DNA from: a bacterium | GTDB taxonomy: Bacteria; Planctomycetota; UBA1135; UBA2386 | Direction of reading: 5' to 3' | Assembly (NCBI GenBank): GCA_030432695.1 | Contig: JAUILN010000005.1 | Location: 186,001 to 250,000, forward strand | DNA: 64,000 nt | Shown here: positions 1-8,140 of the stretch, piece after piece | Layout: the number at the start of each line of letters is the position of its first letter | How positions within the stretch are numbered: the first letter of the stretch is position 1 | The notes under the pieces: generated by a model | What the model saw: only the letters and a program-made list of their open reading frames with translations | The model's database searches: none | Told to the model about the DNA's origin: nothing | Position numbers and translations under genes: made by a program

Positions 1-735
1 GAAGCCGCGCGCCCGCTGCACCGCGGCCGGGACTCCGAACCACGGGTCCGCGGGTCCGGTGTCGAGGCCCGACAGCAGATCGGGAAGCCGGTCGACTCCG
101 TCGGCGTCGTAGGCGGCGAGGAAGCCGCCCTGGTGGTTCACACCGAGGTAGCTGCCGTGGAGGGTCTCGGCATCGAGGCCGATCCGCGCCGCGGCGCGCG
201 CCAGGGTGCGGCCGGGCAACTCGCAGAGACCGGTCGCGCGCAGACCCTCGACCGCGGCCAGGCCGCGCAGCGAGATCCCGAGCGGATTGCTCATCTGCAG
301 CAGCGGTCGAGCGGCGTCGCGCGCGACGATCCGACGTCCGACCTCGAGGAACAGCGGCAGACTGCGGATGCCAGCGGCGAGACCGCCGGGCCCGAGGGTC
401 TCGTCGCCGGGCAGACCGTGCGCCAGCGGGAAGGTCTCGTCGTGCGAGCGGCCGGCGAAGCCGCCGACCCGGATCTGGTTGACGACCACGTCGGCGGCAT
501 CCACCGCCGGCTCCCAGTCGATGGTCGGCACGTAGCGGTGGTGCGCGACTCCGCGCGCGACCGCGAGCCGCTGGCAGAACCCGGCGACCGTCGCGGTGCG
601 CGCGGCGTCCCGCCCCACCAGCAGCAGCTCGAGTTCGGCCGGCAGCTCCGCGGCCGCATCGCAGAGCGCCGCCGCCAGGTCGGGCAGGAACGCGCTCGAC
701 CCACCGAGGATCGCGACCCGCCGGGTGCCACTCAT
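1..735 (-). CDS. GH4-family-like NAD-dependent glycosidase/dehydrogenase, C-terminus cut by window edge
   Basis: The first 245 residues are present and the frame is still open at the left edge. Visible features are an N-terminal nucleotide-binding strand (VAILGGSSAF, 7-16), IRVGGFAGRSHDE (88-100), the block GDETLGPGG (110-118), the MSNP motif with N150-P151, C171 in GLCELP, and H201 in GVNHQGGF. In GH4 enzymes such as 6-phospho-alpha/beta-glucosidases, the equivalent Cys and His bind Mn2+, and catalysis runs by NAD+-dependent oxidation at C3. The start ATG overlaps the stop of the aminotransferase gene (ATGA), so this is the last visible gene of the six-gene operon. Family membership is clear from the motifs. 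The substrate is unknown, and the setting (cyclase, kinase, nucleotidyltransferase, aminotransferase) suggests a biosynthetic oxidoreductase role rather than sugar catabolism; that part is inference. Confidence 0.82.
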   Translation of the reverse strand, partial: MSGTRRVAILGGSSAFLPDLAAALCDAAAELPAELELLLVGRDAARTATVAGFCQRLAVARGVAHHRYVPTIDWEPAVDAADVVVNQIRVGGFAGRSHDETFPLAHGLPGDETLGPGGLAAGIRSLPLFLEVGRRIVARDAARPLLQMSNPLGISLRGLAAVEGLRATGLCELPGRTLARAAARIGLDAETLHGSYLGVNHQGGFLAAYDADGVDRLPDLLSGLDTGPADPWFGVPAAVQRARGF

Positions 736-1853
736 CCGAAGAACTCCTCGACCGCGTCGCAGACCCGGTCGATCTCGTCGTCGCGATGCTCGTGGCTCAG
801 CGGCAGGCTCAGCAGGCTCGCGGCGATCGACTCGGTGACCGGGAACTCGCCGAGCCGCCCCAGATCCAGCGGCAGCGGCTGCAGGTGGGGCGGGATCGGG
901 TAGTGCATGCCGCTGGCGATGCCGCGGTCGGCGAGGTGCTGGCGCAGGCGGTCGCGCTCGGCGCAACGCACCACGAACAGATGCCAACATGGTCGCCCCG
1001 GCGCACCGTCGGCCGGCAGGGTCAGCGCTTCGAGGCCGGCCAACCGCTGGCGGTAGCGGGCCGCGAGGGCCCGGCGCCGGGCGGTCCACGCGTCGACGTG
1101 GTCGAGCTTCAGGTCGAGGACCAGCGCCTGGATGGTGTCGAGCTTGGTATTCGGTCCGAAGGCGACGACCTCGTGCTTGCCGGACTTGCCCAGATTGCGG
1201 ACCACCCGGGCGCGCTCGGCGAGTTCCCGGTCGTCGGTGACCAACGCACCGGCATCACCGAACGCGCCCAGGTTCTTGCTCGGATGGAAGCTGAACGCAC
1301 CGACATGGCCGAACCCGCCCGCGCGCCGCCCCCCCGCGTCCTCGGCGCCATGCGCCTGCGCCGCATCCTCGATGCAGGTCAGTCGATGGGCGTCGCAGAC
1401 CTCGCCGATGCCCACCATGTCGCAGAGCGTCCCGTAGAGATGCACCGGCAGCACCGCGCGGGTCCGTGGTCCGACCGCGGCGGCCACCGCCTCGCCGGTC
1501 ACCAGCATGCTGACCGGATCGACGTCGACGAGCACCGGTCGTGCCCCGCACTGGACCACCGCCGAGACCGTGGCGACGAACGTGTGCGCGGGCACAACCA
1601 CTTCGTCTCCGGCGCCGACACCGCAGAACTCGAGCGCGAGCCGTAGCGCGTCGGTGCCCGAGTTCACACCGACGCAGTGGTCGACCCCGCACCAGGCCGC
1701 GAAACGCTGCTCGAATCGCTCCACGACGGCACCGAGGATCGGCGCGTCGCCGCCCGCGAACAGCTCCTCGAGTCGCGGTGCGAGCTGCGGCCAGAGCGCG
1801 GCGTGCTGGCGCGCATAGTCCTTGGTCGGCACGCCCGGGACCTCACCGACCAT
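732..1853 (-). CDS. DegT/DnrJ/EryC1-family PLP-dependent sugar/cyclitol aminotransferase
   Basis: A 373-residue type I fold aminotransferase of the family that aminates NDP-keto-sugars or keto-cyclitols. NSGTDAL (64-70) forms the phosphate cup, EDAAQAHGA (162-170) carries the PLP-pyridine Asp163, and SFHPSKNLGAFGDAG (188-202) carries Schiff-base Lys193. A HYPIPPHLQPL-like segment near 318-328 is typical of the C-terminal domain. Length is normal for the family. The ATG start overlaps the last 11 bases of the ROK kinase gene, and the stop overlaps the next start (ATGA). The amino donor is probably Glu or Gln, as known for the family. The actual keto substrate cannot be read from sequence; the adjacent cyclase makes a cyclic ketone a reasonable guess. 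Confidence 0.92.
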   Translation of the reverse strand: MVGEVPGVPTKDYARQHAALWPQLAPRLEELFAGGDAPILGAVVERFEQRFAAWCGVDHCVGVNSGTDALRLALEFCGVGAGDEVVVPAHTFVATVSAVVQCGARPVLVDVDPVSMLVTGEAVAAAVGPRTRAVLPVHLYGTLCDMVGIGEVCDAHRLTCIEDAAQAHGAEDAGGRRAGGFGHVGAFSFHPSKNLGAFGDAGALVTDDRELAERARVVRNLGKSGKHEVVAFGPNTKLDTIQALVLDLKLDHVDAWTARRRALAARYRQRLAGLEALTLPADGAPGRPCWHLFVVRCAERDRLRQHLADRGIASGMHYPIPPHLQPLPLDLGRLGEFPVTESIAASLLSLPLSHEHRDDEIDRVCDAVEEFFG

Positions 1854-2811
1854 CGGCGACCTCCCGGGTCAACTCGGCCGCGCCGCGCGCCCCGCACAGC
1901 AGCGGCTCGCGGCAGGCTCCGATCGTGGCGGCACGGGCATTGGGACCGAAAGCCCGGCCCCGGGCCGTCGCGACGACGCGCTCGAGGAACCACGGAGGGA
2001 GACCCAACACGCCCCCGGCGAGCGCCACGCGGTCCGGGTTGAAGGCATTGAGCAGGTTGGCGATGCCGGTGCCCAAGGCATCCGCACCGCGCTCGATCGC
2101 CTGCCGGCAGGCGTCGTCGCCGTCCGCGGCGGCGGCCGCCACCGCCTCGAGGGTCGCGCCCGCCGGCAATCGACCCTCACGAGCCGCGAGAAGGCCGCCG
2201 ACCGCGGCGGTCCTACGCAGCGCCTCCCCGACGATCGCCGGCCCGCTGGCGAAGGTGTTCAGGCAGCCACGGTTGCCGCAGGAGTGCGGCTCGCCCTGCC
2301 AGTCGATCGTCATGTTGCCGAACTCCGCGGAGGTGTTGCTGGCGCCGCGCAGGATCCGGCCGCGGTGCACGATCGCGCCACCGATGCCGGTGCCGACGGT
2401 CAACACCAGCAGCAGCTCGTCCTGGTTCCGGCCGGAGGCGACGTGCTCGCCGAGACCGGCGGCGGTCGCGTCGTTGTCCACGACCACACGGCAACCCAGC
2501 TGCGCCTCGAGCCTCGCCCGCAGCGGGTAGTCGTCGAAGCCCGGCAGGATCACCGAGCTGTCGACGTGGCCCGTACGGTGATCGACCAGGCCGGCGAAGC
2601 CGACACCGACACCCTCCAGACGGTCCCGCGGGACCTCGAGGGACTCCACCAGCTCGGCCACCCGCTCCACGATGCGGTCCGCGCCGCTTCCGCTGAGCGT
2701 CTCGACCCGCCGCTCCGCGAGCACCGCACCCGTGGCTCCGAAGGCCACCGCGAGGAGCTTGGTCCCGCCGAGATCGACGCCGATCCGCACTCCGCTGCTG
2801 GCACCGCTCAC
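1843..2811 (-). CDS. ROK-family sugar/cyclitol kinase with altered zinc motif
   Basis: A 322-residue ROK (repressor-ORF-kinase) protein without an N-terminal helix-turn-helix, hence a kinase rather than a repressor. DLGGTK (13-18) is the ATP phosphate-binding loop, VDNDATAAGLGEH (111-123) contains the catalytic Asp114, and TVGTGIGGAIV (138-148) is the second phosphate motif. The usual zinc site is altered: the His of the normal EFGHM is Asn166 (EFGNM), and the CxCGxxGCxE motif reads HSCGNRGCLN (176-185), losing one Cys and the Glu. Most ROK members phosphorylate hexoses. AcbM, a cyclitol 7-kinase of acarbose biosynthesis, also belongs to the ROK family. The 5' ATG overlaps the nucleotidyltransferase stop by four bases. 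The kinase assignment is firm and the substrate is open. Confidence 0.88.
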   Translation of the reverse strand: MSGASSGVRIGVDLGGTKLLAVAFGATGAVLAERRVETLSGSGADRIVERVAELVESLEVPRDRLEGVGVGFAGLVDHRTGHVDSSVILPGFDDYPLRARLEAQLGCRVVVDNDATAAGLGEHVASGRNQDELLLVLTVGTGIGGAIVHRGRILRGASNTSAEFGNMTIDWQGEPHSCGNRGCLNTFASGPAIVGEALRRTAAVGGLLAAREGRLPAGATLEAVAAAAADGDDACRQAIERGADALGTGIANLLNAFNPDRVALAGGVLGLPPWFLERVVATARGRAFGPNARAATIGACREPLLCGARGAAELTREVADGR

Positions 2812-3575
2812 GTGCGGATCCCCAACCTGAGAACCGTGGCGTCGAGTTCCTCGGGGCGCAGGCCGAAGGCCACCGGATCGTCACCGAGCCAGCGCTGTGC
2901 GCGAGCCAGCCCCGCGAGGTCGTTGACGTCGAGCCACGCCGCCCCGTGGTCGTGGGCGTGCACCCGGCAACCCGTGCTCAACGCCCGCTCGACGAGTTCC
3001 GGGAACGGCAACCAGGTCGGCGAACCCAGCAGCCGGAGCACCCGGGACCCGACCACGTAGGTCCCCGACGAGATCCGGTACTCCTTCAGCGGCTTCTCGA
3101 GGTAGGCCTCGACCCGGCCGTCGACGTCGCAGGCCACCTCGCCGAGTTCCAGCCGCTGACGCTGCCAGTGCACGGCGATCGTCAGGTCGGAGCCGCGCGC
3201 CGCGTGCGCCGCGCCCAGTCGCCCGAGGTCGATTCCCGACAGCAGGTCCGCGTTCACCACCAGCACCGGCTCGGTCCGAGCGCGAAGCAGGGCGAGTGCG
3301 CCGATCGTGCCGAGCGGCTCGGCCTCGACGTGGAAGTGCACGCGCGCCACGCCATCCGCCAGATGATCCGTCACGAAGGCGATCAGCTCCTCGGCGCGGT
3401 GCCGCAAGGAGAAGTGGATCTCCTCGACTCCGTGACGGCGCAACTGCATCCAGCCCAGGGCCAGCAACGGGACGCCACACACCGGCAACAGCGGCTTGGG
3501 ATGCTCGGGTCGATCGACCGCGAGCCGGCTGCCCAATCCGCCGGCGATCACCAGCGCGGTGCGGGGCGCGGTCAC
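2808..3575 (-). CDS. Sugar-phosphate nucleotidyltransferase (NTP_transferase family)
   Basis: The start is a GTG overlapping the cupin stop (GTGA), giving 255 residues; upstream in-frame codons lie inside the cupin gene and do not look like protein. Residues 8-28 show the family signature: GGLGSRL (12-18) binds the NTP and PKPLLPV has Lys27. VLVVNADLLSG further on holds the metal-binding Asp. YLEKP and SSGTYVV mid-protein match the sugar-binding half of short mannose-1-phosphate or heptose-1-phosphate guanylyltransferases. It would join a sugar-1-phosphate (or cyclitol phosphate) to a nucleotide. It sits between cupin and kinase, so its substrate is probably the kinase product, possibly after a phosphate shift. 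The nucleotide used is not evident. Confidence 0.88.
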   Translation of the reverse strand: MTAPRTALVIAGGLGSRLAVDRPEHPKPLLPVCGVPLLALGWMQLRRHGVEEIHFSLRHRAEELIAFVTDHLADGVARVHFHVEAEPLGTIGALALLRARTEPVLVVNADLLSGIDLGRLGAAHAARGSDLTIAVHWQRQRLELGEVACDVDGRVEAYLEKPLKEYRISSGTYVVGSRVLRLLGSPTWLPFPELVERALSTGCRVHAHDHGAAWLDVNDLAGLARAQRWLGDDPVAFGLRPEELDATVLRLGIRT

Positions 3576-3970
3576 GACTCGTGCTCTCCCCCGCCGATTC
3601 CGACCTCGATGACGAACAGGCGCAGCGGCACGGACCCCGTGTTGCGCAGACCGTGCTCCCCACCCGCGCGGTTGACCACCACCGTCCCCGGCCCGACGGC
3701 GATCGTCTCGCCATCGCGGACCAGCGTGCCCTCGCCTTCCAACACCAGGTAGAGTTCCTCGTCGGCACCGTGGCGGTGCAGGCCGATCGACGTGCCCGGG
3801 GGCAGCACCGCATGGTCGACGAAGTGCACCGGCGCCGCGAAGTCGTGTGCGTCGAACAGGCGATGGAAACCGATCGCCCCATCGCCCCCGTGAGCCCGCA
3901 CCCGCTCCAGCGTCAGCGCACCCAACCGCTTCACCGGCAGCGCCGGACGACCATCCGCGGCCTCGCTCAT
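3572..3970 (-). CDS. Small single-domain cupin protein
   Basis: 132 residues beginning MSEAADG, with a start ATG overlapping the cyclase stop (ATGA). The cupin signature is intact: GLHRHGADEELYLVLEGEG (63-81) gives metal ligands His65, His67 and a Glu at 71/72, and GGEHGLRN (103-110) gives His106. The stretch between them, RDGETIAVGPGTVVVNR, is the usual strand and glycine turn. Such cupins include sugar-phosphate isomerases/epimerases and small-molecule binding proteins; the exact role is not readable. Its position directly after the cyclase suggests an early isomerisation or epimerisation step, which is inference. Confidence 0.85.
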   Translation of the reverse strand: MSEAADGRPALPVKRLGALTLERVRAHGGDGAIGFHRLFDAHDFAAPVHFVDHAVLPPGTSIGLHRHGADEELYLVLEGEGTLVRDGETIAVGPGTVVVNRAGGEHGLRNTGSVPLRLFVIEVGIGGGEHES

Positions 3971-5112
3971 GCGCCCTCCTGCAGCCGGCGTTCGGCGACG
4001 TTCCGCGCATGCTGCTCGAAGCCGAGCACCAGTTCCTCGTCGGGCAGGTCGGCCACGATCTGCACCGAGCCGATGCCGGTCGGCAGGACGAAGTGCAGTT
4101 CCCCGCCCCGGATCAGCCGCACCGTCCGCAGGTGCGAGACCACCCGGTCGGGGTGGATCGGCCCGACGCTGTCGAGCAGGCCGTATCGATCCAGGAGTCC
4201 GAGGATCCGGTCGCGGTCGTCGGTGGTCAGTTCGCCGCGACCCGCCGCGATCCATGAGGCGACCGCGATGCCGATTCCCACCGCTTCGCCGTGGCGGACG
4301 CCCTGGTAGCCGAAGTCGGTCTCGATCGGATGACCGAGGGTGTGGCCGAGGTTCAGCGGGCGACGCAGGTCGGACTCGTAGGGATCCGGCGCGATGAGTT
4401 CCATCTTCAGCCGCGCCGCCTCGAACGCGACCGCACGCAGACTCGGCGCATGCAGGGCGCGCAACCCCGCGACATCCCGTTCGAGTGCCCCGAACAGCGC
4501 CGGACTCGCCAGGATCGCCATCTTGATCGCCTCCGCGACGCCGCTGCGCAGGTCCCGGGCACCGAGCGTGGCGAGCAGCTCCGCGTCGGCCGCGACGTGG
4601 CTCGGATGATGGAACGCGCCGTAGAGGTTCTTCGCGGTCTCCGCGTTGACCGCGACCTTGCCGCCGACCGAGGCGTCGACCTGGCCGATCATCGACGTCG
4701 ACAGATTGGTGTAGCGCACGCCCCGCATGTAGACCGAGGCGACGAAGCCACCGAGGTCGCTGATCACTCCGCCGCCGAACGCAACGAGCACTCCACGCCG
4801 GTCGAGAGCGTGTCGTTCGAGCTGCTCCAGCACCCACGCGGCGGTCGACCAGGACTTGCTCGGCTCACCGGCCGCGACGACCACCGTCGCCGGCTCGAAG
4901 CCTGCGGCGCGGAGGCTGGTGATCAGCCGCGCGCCGTATAGCGCCTCGACCCGCCGGTCGGTCAGGACCACGACCCGAGCACTCCCCACGGCCTGTTGGA
5001 GAACCTCGCCGTAACGGTCGAGGAGGCCCGCAGCGTGCACGACCTCGTAGCCACACCGCTGCGAGACCTGCACGGCGAAGTCGAGTCGGGAGCGGAGGTC
5101 GACCGGGGGCAT
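3967..5112 (-). CDS. Sugar-phosphate cyclase of the 3-dehydroquinate synthase superfamily
   Basis: 381 residues from the ATG starting MPPVDLRSRL; the open frame runs further upstream, but that part is arginine-rich and unlike protein. NAD-binding GGGVISDLGGF (113-123), QVDASVGGK (144-152), GVAEAIK (191-197), Lys236, ESDLRRPLNLGHTLGH (246-261) and HGEAV (274-278) keep most metal, NAD and substrate residues of dehydroquinate synthase, including the E-x3-R-x2-LN-x2-H-x3-H set. Deviations are STS instead of PTT (138-140) and loss of the DKK motif before the C-terminal GGELHFVLP (336-344), where VRL appears. It could be an AroB, but the operon behind it encodes no other shikimate enzyme. A C7-cyclitol or deoxyinosose-type cyclase is the alternative I favour. 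First gene of the overlapping operon. Confidence 0.85.
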   Translation of the reverse strand: MPPVDLRSRLDFAVQVSQRCGYEVVHAAGLLDRYGEVLQQAVGSARVVVLTDRRVEALYGARLITSLRAAGFEPATVVVAAGEPSKSWSTAAWVLEQLERHALDRRGVLVAFGGGVISDLGGFVASVYMRGVRYTNLSTSMIGQVDASVGGKVAVNAETAKNLYGAFHHPSHVAADAELLATLGARDLRSGVAEAIKMAILASPALFGALERDVAGLRALHAPSLRAVAFEAARLKMELIAPDPYESDLRRPLNLGHTLGHPIETDFGYQGVRHGEAVGIGIAVASWIAAGRGELTTDDRDRILGLLDRYGLLDSVGPIHPDRVVSHLRTVRLIRGGELHFVLPTGIGSVQIVADLPDEELVLGFEQHARNVAERRLQEGA

Positions 5113-5345
5113 CGGAGGAGGGTCGGAGGCGGGCCTGCGAGCCCAGCGGGCAGGCGGACGGCGCAGGAGGGACGGCTGGTCGCGGCGTTGCACGTATCGT
5201 GCCCCATCCCGGCACGACCTCCAACGTCCCCGGGGCCGCCGCCGAGAGCGACTCCGCCACCGAAGCGCCGGCGGTGGTCCGTTGGCGGGTGCCCGAACAC
5301 CGACGGGCGGGCCCGCTCCACCGCGCGGCCCGCGGCGCCCCATCC

Positions 5346-6278
5346 TCACCCTCCGAAGGTCACGTCGCCCGACGCGCTCAGCGCGATCCCGAGGCTGTTC
5401 GCGCCCGCATCGACCACCGCCCACTGGCTGCAGATCGTGGCGCATCGCAGCGCCGGGTCGTTGGGGATCGGCAGCGCGATCGTCGCCGCCCCGGTCATGT
5501 CCGTCAGCGTCGACGTGCTTGCGAGTGCACCGCACAGCACCTGGCAACCGGGCGCGCCGAAGCCGGTCAGGTCGATCGGCGAGGGCAGCACCACCCCCAG
5601 GACCAGCCCGGCGGGCGCGCCAGGAGCCGCCTGTTCCAGCTCCGCGCTGAGCGTGCTGTTGATCAGCGGCTCGTTGCCGAAGCCGACCTCGGGCACCGAC
5701 CCGTTGCTGCCCGCACAGCCCGCGCCCGACACCACCCAGCTACCCGGCAGGATGCTCGCCGCACACAGCAGGCGGAACTTCCAGTGCCGGGTGTTCGACG
5801 AGAACGGGCCGTTCCACGACCCGCCGTTGTCGAACGAACCGCGGTAGGGCTGCCCGCCGGCCGCGTTGAGGGCATCGACCGAGGCCTGGGAGCTGTTCTG
5901 GCAACCCCACACCAACCAGTACGGCTGGCTCGTGGTCACCGCGATCGGCATGTCGAGGCATGCGCCCTGCCAGCCGTTGGTCGCGTCCATCTCGAACCGA
6001 CCGGTCCCCAGTGGCGCGAGCGGTCGGTCGTTGGCAGCGTCGTGGCTCCAGAGAGCCACGCTGTTCTCCCCGGTCCGCTCGCCGGTGAAGACCTGCAGCC
6101 CCAGGACGGTGTCGTTGACGTTGGTCCGGAACTTGATCGCGAGCAGCAGATTCGGGCCGCCCATCGACACGCCGTCGTTGAAGGCCGGACCGTCGTTCTC
6201 GGCATAGCAGGGAGCCTGCGCGGCGAGGCTGGTCGAGACGAAGAGGAGCAGAGCTGCAGAGGCGTGCGTGGATCGCAT
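5346..6278 (-). CDS. Secreted protein with planctomycete-type C-terminal domain
   Basis: 310 residues from the ATG starting MRSTHASAALLLF, chosen because it opens a clear signal peptide ending ...SLAAQA and has AAGGA-like spacing upstream. Only low-complexity arginine-rich codons lie upstream in frame. The N-terminal half (NLLLAIKFRTNVND, then GLQVFTGERTG) looks like a beta-sandwich and has several Cys. The last ~120 residues begin GAGCAGSNG and end in a strand-rich segment with LPIPNDPALR and a closing VTFGG. This tail resembles the ends of other secreted proteins in the window and may be a surface or sorting domain. No enzymatic motif is visible. It lies 233 bases upstream of the cyclase operon on the same strand; co-transcription is not evident. 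Confidence 0.8.
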   Translation of the reverse strand: MRSTHASAALLLFVSTSLAAQAPCYAENDGPAFNDGVSMGGPNLLLAIKFRTNVNDTVLGLQVFTGERTGENSVALWSHDAANDRPLAPLGTGRFEMDATNGWQGACLDMPIAVTTSQPYWLVWGCQNSSQASVDALNAAGGQPYRGSFDNGGSWNGPFSSNTRHWKFRLLCAASILPGSWVVSGAGCAGSNGSVPEVGFGNEPLINSTLSAELEQAAPGAPAGLVLGVVLPSPIDLTGFGAPGCQVLCGALASTSTLTDMTGAATIALPIPNDPALRCATICSQWAVVDAGANSLGIALSASGDVTFGG

Positions 6279-6436
6279 CGTGGGAGTTCCTTCGGAGGAT
6301 CGGGGCCGTCGCAACGTACGAGGTATCCCGAGGCCCGGCAACGGGCTCGGAGCGGCAGCGAACCGGAACTCGACTTCGCTCCCCCGGCACCGATACTGGT
6401 CGGCCGCGCGTGCCGCTCGCGGCCTGCGCGCCGAAG

Positions 6437-8026
6437 ATGTCAGCCAAGAAGCGCAGGACCGGAGCATCCTCCCGAGCGAGCCGCGCGGGCGGCAAGGTCG
6501 ACCCGACGGCCGCACGCACGATCAGCGAGCGGGCCGCGCGCGCTCTCGACACCGGGGACTACTCACGGGCTCGCGAGCAGTTCGAGCAGGCCCTGTCCGC
6601 CGACCCGGACTGCACTGCCGCGCGCGCCGGGCTCGCCGAGGCACTCGCCTCGTCGCATCAGCACGACGCAGCGCGAGCCGAACTCGACGCGCTGCTGGAC
6701 CAGCGCCCGCGTACCGCCGACACCGCCCACGCCGCGGGGATCACCTGGGAGCGACTCGGCAAGCCCGCAGACGCCGCGCGCTGCTTCGCGGCAGCGTGCC
6801 GCCGAAGTCCCGAACGGTTCGACCTGCAGGTCGCGGCGGCCCGCGCCCTCGAGCGCGCCAACCAGGTCGACGAGGCTCGCGAGGCGCTCGGCCGGGCCCG
6901 CGCGCTGGGTGGCGACGCGGAACTCGAGATCCTCGAGGCACGGCTGGATCGCCGCGCCGGCGCCCATGCGACCGCCGCCGAGCGCCTGCGCCGAGTGCTC
7001 GGCACCGAACTGCCCGAAGCCCTGCGCATCACCGCCAGCTACGAGTACGCGCAGGTCCTCGATCGACTCGGCGAGTTCGCCGACGCGTTCGAAGCGCTGC
7101 GATCCGCCAAGGATCTGCAGGCCCGGCACCCGGACTTCGCCGCGGTCCTCGACCGGGCGCGCCGCCTCGAAGCGATGCAGCGCGCCACCTGCCTCGGCCT
7201 GACCTCGGGACACGTGCAGCAGTGGGCCGCCGAGCCGTCGCTCCGAACTCCGCGACGCCTGGCGATCCTGACCGGCCACCCGCGCAGCGGCACGACGTTG
7301 CTGGAACAGGTCCTCGACGGACACGGCGAGCTGGTCTCGGCCGACGAGTCGACCGCGTTCGTCGACGTCGTCGCGGTTCCCCTGAGCCGCGGTGCATCCA
7401 CCGCGACGTCGTCGCTCGACGCGCTACACGCGGCGACGCGGAGTCAGCTCGAAGCCTGCCGCAAGGACTACTGGTCGAAGAGTCAGGCCTTCCTCGGCGC
7501 ACCGATCGACTCCCGGATGCTGCTCGACAAGAACCCCGAGCTCACGCCCCTCCTACCCTTCGTACACCGCGCGTTCCCCGAGGCGCGGGTGCTGACGATG
7601 CTCCGCGACCCACGCGACGTGGTGCTGAGCTGCTACTTCCAGGAGCTCCCGCTGAACCCGATCAGCGTGCACTGGCTCGACGTGCACCGCGCGGTGCAAC
7701 ACTACGCGTGGATCGCCATGGCCTGGCGGACCCTGCGGGCAGTGCTCCCGGGCGACCGCTGGATCGAGGTTCGCTACGAGGACACCGTCGACGACCTCGA
7801 GGCGGTGACGCGCCGCGCGCTCGACTTCCTCGGTCTCGATTGGCAGCCCGAGGTGCTGGCCTTCACCGAGCGGGCGAAGGACCGCGCGATCGACAACCCG
7901 AGCTACGAGGCGGTGACCCGACCGGTGCACCGCGGCGCGGTCGGACGCTGGCGCAACTACGCCACGTGGCTGGAACCGCACCTCACCGGCCTGGACAAGG
8001 CACTGACGTCGTTCGGATACGGCTGA
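6437..8026 (+). CDS. TPR-sulfotransferase
   Basis: 529 residues from MSAKKRR; an in-frame upstream ATG at 6410 is possible but less natural. Residues ~25-250 form helical TPR-like repeats (for example ALDTGDYSRAREQFEQAL). The C-terminal half is a PAPS-dependent sulfotransferase: GHPRSGTTLLEQ (280-291) is the 5'-phosphosulfate loop, LDKNPEL (363-369) follows, and RDPRDVVLSCYF (390-401) is the 3'-phosphate-binding motif, with RYEDTVDDLE later. TPR-sulfotransferases transfer sulfate to proteins or glycans; the acceptor here is unknown. No signal peptide is seen, so it probably acts in the cytoplasm or at the inner membrane face. The PAPS donor could come from the cysC-cysD-cysN genes at 59224-62785. 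Confidence 0.9.
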   Translation: MSAKKRRTGASSRASRAGGKVDPTAARTISERAARALDTGDYSRAREQFEQALSADPDCTAARAGLAEALASSHQHDAARAELDALLDQRPRTADTAHAAGITWERLGKPADAARCFAAACRRSPERFDLQVAAARALERANQVDEAREALGRARALGGDAELEILEARLDRRAGAHATAAERLRRVLGTELPEALRITASYEYAQVLDRLGEFADAFEALRSAKDLQARHPDFAAVLDRARRLEAMQRATCLGLTSGHVQQWAAEPSLRTPRRLAILTGHPRSGTTLLEQVLDGHGELVSADESTAFVDVVAVPLSRGASTATSSLDALHAATRSQLEACRKDYWSKSQAFLGAPIDSRMLLDKNPELTPLLPFVHRAFPEARVLTMLRDPRDVVLSCYFQELPLNPISVHWLDVHRAVQHYAWIAMAWRTLRAVLPGDRWIEVRYEDTVDDLEAVTRRALDFLGLDWQPEVLAFTERAKDRAIDNPSYEAVTRPVHRGAVGRWRNYATWLEPHLTGLDKALTSFGYG

Positions 8027-8140
8027 ACGCACGCACCGACCGCGAGCGCGGGATCCGCGCGAAATCCCCAGCCCGAGCCGTCACACCCGACTCGGCACGC
8101 GGATCATCCGGCGATTCTCTCCCCGTCTCGAGGCCCGCCG

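Noticed and set aside
3967-5112. Plain annotation as aroB
   Set aside because: Not excluded, but no other shikimate gene is nearby and the DKK motif is missing, so the broader superfamily name is safer.
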